In this document: positions 30,906-48,107 of the stretch, piece after piece
Numbering within the stretch: position 1 is the first letter of the stretch
Layout of the letters: every line of letters begins with the position of its first letter
From: Tiliqua scincoides
Taxonomy: Eukaryota > Chordata > Lepidosauria > Squamata > Scincidae
Direction: 5' to 3'
Length of the DNA: 64,000 nucleotides
Assembly: GCF_035046505.1 (NCBI RefSeq)
Contig: NC_089825.1
Location: 3,127,029-3,191,028, forward strand
Position numbers and translations under genes: made by a program
The notes under the pieces: model-generated
Told to the model about the DNA's origin: nothing
Seen by the model: only the letters and a program-made list of their open reading frames with translations
Databases searched by the model: none

Positions 30906-33705
30906 ATAAGAACATAAGAACAGCCCCACTGGATCAGGCCATAGGCCCATCTAGTCCAGCTTCCTGTATCTCACAGCGGCCCACCAAATGCCCCAGGGAG
31001 CACACCAGATAACAGACCTCATCCTGGTGCTCTCCCCTACATCTGGCATTCTGACTTAACCCATTCCTAAAATCAGGAGGTTGCGCATACACATCATGGC
31101 TTGTACCCCATAATGGATTTTTCCTCCAGAAACTCGTCCAATCCCCTTTTAAAGGTGTCTAGGCTAGACGCCAGCACCACATCCTGTGGCAAGGAGTTCC
31201 ACAGACCGACCACGCGCTGAGTAAAGAAATATTTTCTTTTGTCTGTCCTAACCCGCCCAACACTCAATTTTAGTGGATGTCCCCTGGTTCTGGTATTATG
31301 TGAGAGTGTAAAGAGCATCTCCCTATCCACTCTGTCCATCCCCTGCATAATTTTGTATGTCTCAATCATGTCCCCCCTCAAGCGTCTCTTTTCTAGGCTG
31401 AAGAGGCCCAAACGCCGTAGCCTTTCCTCATAAGGAAGGTGCCCCAGCCCCGTAATCATCTTAGTCGCTCTCTTTTGCACCTTTTCCATTTCCACTATGT
31501 CTTTTTTGAGATGCGGCAACCAGAACTGGACACAATACTCCAGGTGTGGCCTTACCATCGATTTGTACAACGGCATTATAATACTAACCGTTTTGTTCTC
31601 AATACCCTTCCTAATGATCCCAAGCATAGAATTGGCCTTCTTCACTGCCACCGCACATTGGGTCGACACTTTCATCGACCTGTCCACCACCACCCCAAGA
31701 TCTCTCTCCTGATCTGTCACAGACAGCTCAGAACCCATCAGCCTATATCTAAAGTTTTGATTTTTTGCCCCAATGTGCATGACTTTACACTTACTGACAT
31801 TGAAGCGCATCTGCCATTTTGCTGCCCAATCTGCCAGTCTGGAGAGATCCTTCTGGAGCTCCTCACAATCACTTCTGGTCTTTACCACTCGGAAAAGTTT
31901 GGTGTCGTCTGCAAACTTAGCCACTTCACTGCTCAACCCTGTCTCCAGGTCATTTATGAAGAGGTTGAAAAGCACCGGTCCCAGGACAGATCCTTGGGGC
32001 ACACCGCTTTTCACCTCTCTCCATTGTGAAAATTGCCCATTGACACCCACTCTCTGCTTCCTGGCCTCCAACCAATTCTCAATCCACGAGAGGACCTGTC
32101 CTCTAATTCCCTGACTGTGGAGTTTTTTCAGTAGCCTTTGGTGAGGGACCGTGTCAAACGCCTTCTGAAAGTCCAGATATATAATGTCCACGGGTTCTCC
32201 CGCATCCACATGCCTGTTGACATTTTCAAAGAATTCTATAAGGTTTGTGAGGCAAGACTTACCCTTACAGAAGCCATGCTGACTCTCCCTCAGCAAGGCC
32301 TGTTCGTCTATGTGTTTTGAGATCCTATCTTTGATGAGGCATTCCACCATCTTACCCGGTATGGATGTTAGGCTGACCGGCCTATAGTTTCCCGGGTCCC
32401 TCCTCTTTCCCTTTTTAAAAATAGGCGTGACATTTGCTATCCTCCAATCTTCTGGCACTGTGGCCGTTTTGAGGGACAAGTTGCATACCTTAGTCAAGAG
32501 ATCTGCAACTTCATTCTTCAATTCCTTAATAACCCTTGGGTGTATGCCATCAGGGCCCGGTGACTTATTGATCTTTAATTTATCAATGAGGTCTGAAACA
32601 TCTTCTCTTTTAACCTCTATCTGACTTAACTCCTCGGTTAGGAGGGGCCGTTCGGGCAGCGGTATCTGCCCGAGGTCTTCTGCCGTGAAGACAGATGCAA
32701 AGAACTCATTTAATTTCTCTGCCATCTCTAAGTCTCCTTTTATCTCCCCTTTCCCTCCCTCACCATCCAGAGGGCCAACCGCTTCCTTGGCGGGTTTCCT
32801 GCTTCTAACATATTTGAAGAAGCTTTTATTATTCCCCTTAATGTTGCTGGCCATGCGTTCCTCATAGTCTCGCTTGGCCTCCCCTATCACCTTCTTACAT
32901 TTCTTTTGCCACAGTTTATGTTCCTTTTTATTCTCTTCATTAGGGCAAGACTTCCATTTACGGAAGGAAGCTTCCTTGCCCTTCACAGCCTCTCTAACTT
33001 GGCTGGTTAGCCGTGCGGGCACTCTCCTGGATTTAATGGAACCCTTCTTTCTTTGCGGTATACACCTCTGCTGGGCCTCTATTACTGTTGTTTTAAGCAG
33101 CCTCCATGCACTCTGGAGAGACTGGACTCTTTTTACCCTCCCTTTCAACCTCCTTCTAACCAGCCTCCTCATTTGAGGGAAGTCCGCCCGTCAGAAGTCA
33201 AGGGTTTTTGTTAGAGATTTGCCTGGTATTCTTCCCCCAACGTGCACGTCAAAACGGATCGCAGCATGATCACTGTTCCCCAATGGCTCAGTAACGTTTA
33301 CATCTCTAACCAGGTCCTGCGTACCGCACAAAATTAAATCCAGAGTCACCTGTCCTCTGGTGGGCTCCGTGACTAGCTGATCTAAGCCACAGTCATTTAG
33401 CACATCAAGAAATCCGGTTTCCTTATCGTGACCAGAACACAAATTGACCCAGTCAATATGAGGATAATTGAAGTCCCTCATGATTACAATCCTGTCCTTC
33501 CTTGTCACCTCCCTGATCTGTTTCCTCATTTCAAGGTCCCCATCAGATTTCTGGTCTGGAGGACGATAGCACGCCCCCAGTATTACATCGCTGCACAAGC
33601 CTGGTAATTTAACCCACAGAGATTCTACGGTGGAGTCGGACCCACCTTCAATCTCTACTTTGCTGGATTCTATCCCTTCCTTAACATAAAGGGCCACCCC
33701 ACCTC
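30906..33705 (-). mobile_element. CR1 LINE, longest young copy
   Basis: It includes much of the endonuclease domain and the entire RT on the minus strand and ends with CATAAGAACATAAGAAC (the reverse of the TTCTTATG tail). It inserted into the hairpin MITE. Confidence 0.95.
31094..33697 (-). pseudogene. CR1 ORF2, about 860 codons with one premature stop
   Basis: The upstream part (33697-33191) encodes endonuclease sequence (YRPPDQKSD, IVIMRDFNYPHIDW with the usual GDFN changed to RDFN, GNSDHAAIRFDV). The downstream part (33172-31094) is a complete RT and C-terminal domain. They are one frame interrupted by TGA at 33193-33191, where the copy at 17301 has CGA. That is a CpG-to-TpG change, the commonest decay mutation. 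Against the 17304-19613 copy I count about a dozen amino-acid differences over 690 residues by eye. Confidence 0.9.
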
Positions 33706-33824
33706 CAACACGGCTCCGTTTTGTTCCCCCCGCAGGGAATGGCTCCGAAGGGAGGGGCCACTTGCCCGCCTCGCTGAGGTTCCCTGCCAGCCTGAGTGCT
33801 CCGCCCCCCTCCGGCTACGCCACC

Positions 33825-33880
33825 AGGCCACAGGCGAGGAGTTCCACAGGCCAGTCACCACTGCAGTTCCTTAGGGCTGC
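33825..33880 (-). mobile_element. CR1 3' fragment
   Basis: The words GAGGAGTTCCACAGGCCAG continue the array at 30265-30836 on the far side of the MITE, so the MITE inserted into an old CR1 end. Confidence 0.5.
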
Positions 33881-34173
33881 GCACCCCCTGCAGCCACGCC
33901 GCTGCCCCCCGTGCCCGGGCTCGCCTCCCACCCTGGGCGGGCCGCCGACTCTCACGAAGTCCGCCTCAAGCGCCTATGGGCGAGCAGCCTTCCTGGAAGT
34001 GCCCGCAGAGCGCCCTGATTGGCCGCGGCCCCGCCACGTGACGCGCCGGCGCTCTGCTGATTGGCCGCTGACGGGCCCGGCCCGAAGGCTCGCGATGGGG
34101 CTGTTGACGCGTCCAGCGCGCGACGCCAGCCCGAAACGCCCGTGCCTGGCGGGAGGCCTGGAGCGGAGGGCCG
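33880..34173 (+). promoter_or_regulatory. PIGA: PIGA CpG-island promoter and non-coding exon 1
   Basis: Highly CpG-rich sequence has inverted CCAAT boxes at 34018-34022 and 34060-34064 and an E-box CACGTG at 34035-34040. Exon 1 ends at 34173, before the donor GTGAGTG; its start is not known. Human PIGA also has a non-coding first exon, which supports the assignment. An ATG at 34095 would open a short upstream frame. Confidence 0.7.
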
Positions 34174-34423
34174 GTGAGTGGCGGGGCGGAGGGCCGGTGA
34201 GGGGGGGGGTTGTGGGGAGCGGTGAGGCGCTCTCTGAGGGGCTGCGGGGGGAGGCGAGGCCCCTCCCGCGCCTGAGGGGGAGGGGGCGCTCTAGCCCTCC
34301 TCACCTCCTCTGCTCCTCCTCCCCTAGAGGGGAGCAGGCCCTCCAGTTGGGTGCTAGGCAACCACCCAGCTGCGCCTCTTGCTGGGTGGAGGGAGGAGCC
34401 GCTCTGTCCAGGAGCCCCTGAGG

Positions 34424-34560
34424 CAGGGCTGTCAAACTCGCCTCTGACCGCAGGCCCCAGTTGGCATGCATGGCGCCGGAAGTGACGTCACTGAGCAGGG
34501 GTGACAGGAATTGCCCAATCTCACCTCATTAGCTGCAGTTGGCTGAGGGACATGCAGTGG
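34424..34560 (+). mobile_element. hAT-like terminus
   Basis: CAGGGCTGTCAAACTCG followed by a CAGGCCCC word resembles the CAGGGGTGTC family end. The partner end may be the piece at 36790-36860. Confidence 0.4.
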
Positions 34561-34574
34561 GTGGGGAAGCAGCT

Positions 34575-34765
34575 GAGGCAGAGCCTCACTGCTGGAGCCC
34601 TTCGAGGTGAGGCGGAGCCTCCCCCCAGTCCTTAAAAAAAAAGGCACCACTGTGTGAGGCACCCACTCGCACAGTGGTGCCGCTTTTTGAAGGACTCCGG
34701 GGGAGGCTCCGCCTCACCTGCCTCCCCTCAAAGGGCTCAAGCGGGGAGGCTCTGCTCACCTGCCT
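34575..34765. repeat. GC-rich inverted repeat in PIGA intron 1, related to 14880-15250
   Basis: It contains GAGGTGAGGCGGAGCCTCCC and, inverted, GGAGGCTCCGCCTCACCTGC, around an AGGCACCACTGTGTGAG / CACAGTGGTGCC hairpin. The same unit occurs next to DHCR24 exon 1. Confidence 0.7.
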
Positions 34766-34992
34766 CCCCAGCCACCACAAGTCCCTGTTGAAGTGGTACT
34801 GAGTACTAAGCACTGACACGACACAACAAACAGCGATTGGAGGTTGGACACAACAAACGGCTTTGCAGGCAGAGCTCCCAAGCATGCTTGTCCTCAAAAA
34901 ACTCCTTTTACCCGCCCTGAGCCTTTTACTAGGGATTGTTGCATCATATCTGGCTTTCCAAGCCAGATGTAACTGGTGATGATGTTATCTCA

Positions 34993-35095
34993 AAAGAACA
35001 TAAGAACAGCCCCGCTGGATCAGGCCAGAGGCCCATCTAGTCCAGCTTCCTGTATCTCATAGTGGCCCAGGGAGCACACAAGACAATCTCCAGTT
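34993..35095 (-). mobile_element. CR1 3' tail fragment
   Basis: AGAACATAAGAACAGCCCCG then CCATCTAGTCCAGCTTCCTG is the reverse complement of the CR1 3' UTR. Confidence 0.85.
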
Positions 35096-35172
35096 ACTTC
35101 AGGTGGTTCTTCCAATAGGTGGACCATGCAAAGTGATACAGCATGGGGCAAATATTGAGAAACTCTGCCTTA

Positions 35173-35373
35173 GGGCGCAATCCTAACCCCTTATGTCAGT
35201 GGTTTCCAGCACTGGCATAGCAGTGCCAATGGGACTTGTGCTGCATCCTGCAGTTGGGTGTCACTCATGGAGGCCTCCTCAAAGTAAGGGAATGTTTGGT
35301 TCCTTATCTCAGAGCTGCATTGCCCTTAAGTCATTGCTGGAAAGCACTGACATAAGGGGTTAGGATTGCGCCC
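35173..35373. mobile_element. Harbinger-like foldback MITE with TTA target duplication
   Basis: The ends GGGCGCAATCCTAACCCCTT and AAGGGGTTAGGATTGCGCCC are perfect inverted repeats, extending to about 30 bases. TTA flanks both ends (35170-35172 and 35374-35376). A 3-bp TWA duplication is typical of PIF/Harbinger transposition. Confidence 0.85.
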
Positions 35374-35437
35374 TTAGTGGTATATAACCACTGTCATCTT
35401 AAAATGGCCAGTGGCCCAATCTCTAGTCTAGGCAATG

Positions 35438-35611
35438 AGGGACCACTCCTATCCAACTTTCCAGCACAAATGCAGCCGCAATGGATCCCCAAGGTAAGGG
35501 AACAAACATTCCTTTAAATTGCAGAGGCCTCTGCTCCTCCACTGCAGGATCCAGCGCACACCCTGTTGGCACTGCTGCACTGGTGTGGGAAAGTTGGATA
35601 GGATTGAGCCC
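35438..35611. mobile_element. Harbinger-like MITE, second copy
   Basis: CTCCTATCCAACTTTCCAGC and GGAAAGTTGGATAGGATTG form the arms. The left terminus is degraded. Confidence 0.75.
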
Positions 35612-36186
35612 TAAGTGAGTTAATAGCTACCCATTACATAGAATTGTTATATGTGACATACAATACGTTATGACCATTTGGCTCCACTATTCCAAACAAA
35701 CAAAAAAATCCTCCACCTACTAAATGCTAGATATCTGCTAAGATCATAACAAACCTTCTGAAAACAGAGATTTACAGCACAAACCTATGTGTGTCTACTC
35801 AAAAGTAAGTTCCATTGTGTTCAATTAGACATACTTCTATTAAAGTGTATGTGGGATTGTGGTCTTAGATTCCATATCAGGGTTTGTTATCAGAAATCCA
35901 AGTTCCATCTGGGCATGCCAAGGAGTTAAGCTGGGAGTGGGACCTTGTAATTAAACTTCCTTAAGATCGTATGTCTTTCTGGGTGGTACTAATAAAGATA
36001 TTATTATATTGACTTTTTGAGGTGTTATCTTACCCAGTCTAAACCATGTCTCATTTCATAAACCTCTCCTTTCTTCCCCACCACACTACACCAAAAGTCT
36101 TTTTCTCCCAAGCTAAAAAGCCTCTGATAATTTTGGAAGCCCTTCTTTGCACCTCTGTACGAATATCTTTGTACAGGGCAGGAGGT

Positions 36187-36593
36187 CTGGTCTAGAGGGT
36201 AGAGCCTACGTTAGCCCGAAGATAACATCTGAAGGTCGACAGTGGCACTGGCAGCTCCAGGAATGGTGAGACCTTGAAGCAGCTGACAAGCTGAGTTATT
36301 CCACCTGCCCTTTGGTGTGAGGGAAGAAGCGTCTTGGCTGCCCTTCAAGTGAGAGATGAAGGAGCTGCTTGTCAGCCAGCGTGGGAGGCAGCTGGGGGCC
36401 AGAAGTGATACCAGACCGTGAAAGATCCATCTGAAAAGTTGTGCGGTTCTTGAAAGACAGAACCTTTCTGTTATTTTAAAAATCCCCTTGGGGGTTTAGA
36501 CTATGTAAACTGCCTTGAATTAAGTCAGAGGAGTAATTCGATAACCAGAAAGGCGGTATATAAACACCAGTATTATTATTATTATTACCTTTC
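36187..36593 (+). mobile_element. tRNA-derived SINE (squamate type)
   Basis: It begins GGTCTGGTCTAGAGGGTAGA, has the CTTGAAGCAGCTGACAAGCTG body word shared with 7623-7963 and ends in GAAAGGCGGTATATAAAC followed by an ATT microsatellite. It lies in PIGA intron 1. Confidence 0.75.
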
Positions 36594-36789
36594 CCCATTA
36601 TATTCTTTTGGAGAAGCACACTTCTAACTGCATAGTACTCATGCTTGTATCACTTCTGTCAGTGATGTGCACACATTGCCTGGCAGCATTAAAGAAAGTC
36701 AGAAAAAGACAAGAGCCACAACTTTCAGAGTTCCTATTACAATTTCAGAGCACATCAGTCTGAGTCCCAATAATGAACAGATAATAACT

Positions 36790-36860
36790 GAGAGAGCCCA
36801 ATTACCGCACCAGCTGGATAAGGAGCTTCAGGCCCATGGACCTTATGTTTGATACCCCTG
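36790..36860 (-). mobile_element. hAT-like terminus
   Basis: The stretch ends GTTTGATACCCCTG, the reverse of the CAGGGGTRTCAAAC terminus. Only one end is visible. Confidence 0.5.
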
Positions 36861-36869
36861 CTTTAACGT

Positions 36870-38080
36870 ACATGTCAGGTGGTCCCAAGAACATACTCAT
36901 ACAAGGTTCAAAGGAATCAAATCAGCTGTTCTTAGGCTGCAAATCTATGCATGCTTACTGAAAGTTTGTTCAGGTTGAACATTGGACACATGGGATTTAT
37001 TTCTCACTAAATGTGCTTTGGATTTGCATTGTCAGTAGTTGCAATTCAGTGGATGTCTGTGCCCCACTCCAACCATCACTGCCACACTGTGAGCAGAGAA
37101 ACTGGTCTTGTAGAACTTTTGTCTCAGTATTCCCACTCTCTTTCAGAAAATCTTTATCCACTCCTCCTATAAATGAAAAGGAGCAAAATGGTGCATGCCA
37201 TTAAGCATGTTTGTTTTCTTGTACAGATAACCCCCAATTCAATGAACTTTAGAAATAATGGACAGTAATGATCTCAGAGGGTCTGTTAACTCCCTCAGCA
37301 ATGCCAAAGGAGCTCTGTAAGGTAGCTAAGAGTCAGAAAGTGCCAGGGACAGACTTGCCTACCTTCCAGGGCAGGTATTGCCACTTTCCATTTTGCCCTT
37401 GAGCTCTTTTTCCATTCCTTTGGCTGCTCTAGGAATGGAGATCCCTCAGGAAATGAGTTCTACTTCCTGAGCAAAAAAAGGAGAGCAGCAGCACCAGCCC
37501 TCGAAGGGAGGTAAGCTTTCCTCAGGCCCTCCATATCCATGACCTAGAACCTCTTTCGTGCTGCTGCTGCTCCTCTCTTCCTCCACATTCCTCCATTCTT
37601 AGGGCACCTGGTGGGGAGCAGAGCAGCACCACCAAGGGAGCTTTCTGAGATAGGGTTTAATGGACTAATGGAGGAAGGGGGTATTTGGATTTCATGGGCT
37701 TTCAGCATTCATTACTGCTGAAAAGGAACTCTTCCTCTTCCTATCAACTCTTCTTGTGGATAATTTAAATTGAAAGTTCATTGTAGTTCATGGGAAACAT
37801 TGAGTTTCCAAGTGAATTATTTCTCTGTGAGCATAGATAGCTCTGAAAAATAGAAATCTCCAGTGCAAAGGAGAGGATCTAAAAATGTTTTCTGATTGGT
37901 TCATTAATTGAAATTGGACTGCTGAAACCTGCAGCTTGCTCCCACATATGTTTATTCTGAAGCATGTGCAGTTGAACTCCAAGGGATATCCTCTCAAGTA
38001 AGTGTGCATAAGATTGCAGCTTAACCCTATGCATGTTTACCAAGACGTAAATCCCACTGAATTCAATCAGGCTTACTATT
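36870..38080 (+). other. PIGA intron 1, mostly unique
   Basis: No exon recognised. Short pieces of the dispersed AATCCTATGCATG-type repeat occur near 36945 and 38030. Confidence 0.4.
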
Positions 38081-38085
38081 TCTAA

Positions 38086-38261
38086 GGCCCAAATCCTATC
38101 CAATTTTCCAGTGCCAGTGCAGCCGTACCAATGGGGTGTGTGTTCCATCCTACAGTGGGGAGGCAGTCACAGAGGTCTCAAAGTGTGAGAACATTTGTTC
38201 CCTTACCTCAGGTTTGCATTGCGGCTACACCGGTGCTGAAAAATTGGATAGGATTGAACCC
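38086..38261. mobile_element. Harbinger-like MITE, third copy, TAA target duplication
   Basis: Arms GGCCCAAATCCTATCCAATT and AATTGGATAGGATTGAACCC, with TAA at 38083-38085 and 38262-38264. Confidence 0.85.
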
Positions 38262-38605
38262 TAAGTGAGTCCCCATAATGTTGCAAGGTTGGAGCCTGGT
38301 TCAGTTTACATGTGCTTTCTTGCTGCCTTCTTCTTGACTTCTATTCAAAGAGATCCATTGGAAGCTAAAGTCTCTTTCAGAAATGCTAGTGCCAGCCAGA
38401 AAAGGCAGCAGATGATTCTGTGGGTAGCAAATCTGCAAACGCTGTCGGTTGCCTTTGATGAACTAACTGCTGTTCTTTTTATGAAGACTCCTGTTAAGTA
38501 CAGTAGTGAGGACCATTTAGTCTTGTTGAATGATATACATTTTCCCTTCTGCTTTCCTAGGTAATGAATGGGGCCTGTTCTTCATGGACTGACTGTTAAC
38601 CTAAT

Positions 38606-46319
<7,714 letters not shown>

Positions 46320-46679
46320 GCCTGTTGGAAACTGAAAGACGGGACTTCATTCTCTAGCAGTGCTTTCTGTCACAGAGAGACACCAGTGATAAATGACTGA
46401 TCAGCTTTTCTTAATGGTAAGATGTGCTACCTCAGACTAGGTGAGTCTAAAGTGGCTGAGGCGTCACATGCTTGCCAGGCTTGTAACTGTAGCTGAGCAC
46501 ACTTATTCAGCCTCCGTTGGATTGTGTAAATATGCAGAACTGCATCCAGGACCATGGAAAGGAGGAAGTGGGAGGAAGGAAGGGGGGAAACTAGGTGAGG
46601 TGGTGGACTTTTTAAATGCTTTCCCTATTTTTTGTTATGCCTGGTAACATTTTAATTTATTTCAATCTTTGAGGGGAAT

Positions 46680-46685
46680 AATAAA
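46680..46685 (+). terminator. candidate PIGA polyadenylation signal
   Basis: AATAAA about 360 bases after the stop codon. Longer 3' UTR forms cannot be excluded. Confidence 0.45.
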
Positions 46686-46699
46686 TTGTGGTGTCTTTT

Positions 46700-48066
46700 C
46701 CGTTTCAATGTAGTCTAAGGTGGCATCTGAGTTGTAGGTCTGGCTCTCAGATCTGGTTGTGAAAGTTTCTCTTATGCATTTAAAAAAAACATGCAAGGAA
46801 GAGGGCTTCCAGAAAATGTCTCCTCCATAAGCTTGGGTGCTAGAAGGGTTGCGCACAAATATGAACCAGATGCCTCAGAATTGCGGGGACCTCTGTATTT
46901 CTGCACCCCTGTGTTCTAACAAAGTGAAAACATGTATTTTGGGCAACTTAGGGATGCTTTCCTACCTAGAGGTGCATCATTTGAGAGATGCTGCTGCTTC
47001 TTTGTTTTACAATTTTTTTTACATTTGTAAAAAATGCAAATTTTTGATTTACAAATGATGTGTTTTGTATTGTTGTTGGTTGTTTAATATTCCGAGACAG
47101 AAAATGCATGCAAGGATTGACTCTGTATTCTGAGCTGTAGGGTCATGATACACCTTGCTGTGTTTCCTAGTTGCTTCCCACTTCAGGATCCCCAACTGAC
47201 TGAGTTCTCTTTCTCTTCTACAGTTGGAGGAATGCAAATCAGGGTCACTATGCAGGATTAGAGCATGGTTGTTCCGTATCACAAAGGATGGCTCTCCTCA
47301 GCCATAATATTATCAGCAAAATTAAGCAGTTCTGTGTGAATAATGGTGTAATCATGAGGGTCTCTTCATCATTGCCCTATGGGGGAGCTGCACCTCAAAT
47401 GGGTTCTGGAGTGGCATACGTGGAGAAGGGAGAGAGGAAATATCAAGCAGTCCAGACATGGGGAGCCGGCCATTTTTTTACTGTCTTTATATGATCCCTA
47501 AGGAACAGACTAATATAAAAAGAAACAGGGACAGGAGTCTCCTGCAATTGAAGGTTTCTTTGCCTTTGGTCCTGTTTTTGTTTTGGCCGGCATTGACAGA
47601 TGTTGGCCTACATGGGCGCTCTACATACTAGTTTGGGCATGAGCCTGGGGGTTAGTGAAGTGCCCAGCCTGTTTACCACTGAAGTTGCAGGGCGGGATTC
47701 CACCCAGCTTGCAGGTAGCAGGTGGTTATGTGCACTGTCATGCTTGGGATGGTGCTGCACATTGCTCTTCCATCCTGTTGTTGGGCTGTGGTCTGTAGGG
47801 AATGTCTGAGTCCTTGCAAGGTCTGTGGGGTGTTCTTTCCACCTATGGCGGTAGCTTCCAAGTCTCTTCCTTCTTTCTCCGGCCAACCCCTCCTACCCTG
47901 AGAGGCCTCCAAGGGATTTCTGTCCTGGGGCTAGTGCCAGTTTGTTCACCTCATGAATAGTCTTCCTACCAGCATTGTGTCACTGTCTGCCCCTTCCTCA
48001 TTTTCTGCCCCTTGCCTCCTGTGCAGTTTCTCCTCACTTGTCTCTGCTTCAGTTACTGTCTTTTAT

Positions 48067-48107
<41 letters not shown>

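Larger units (their letters stand above)
30831..33822. mobile_element. hairpin hAT-like MITE split by a CR1 insertion
   Basis: The left arm 30831-30905 begins CAGTGGCGTAGCTGGAGGGG and reaches TTCGGAGCCATTC. The right arm 33706-33822 has GGAATGGCTCCGAAGGGAGG and ends CCGGCTACGCCACC. They belong to the same family as 15979-16200 and were separated by the CR1 at 30906-33705. Confidence 0.8.

Noticed and set aside
31439-32029. Antisense frames of about 196 codons that recur in every CR1 copy
   Set aside because: They are shadows of ORF2 on the opposite strand; the repeated appearance comes from the repeat itself.
48069-48105. (CT)n run as a splice-acceptor polypyrimidine tract
   Set aside because: No acceptor with a downstream coding exon follows; it is a plain microsatellite.
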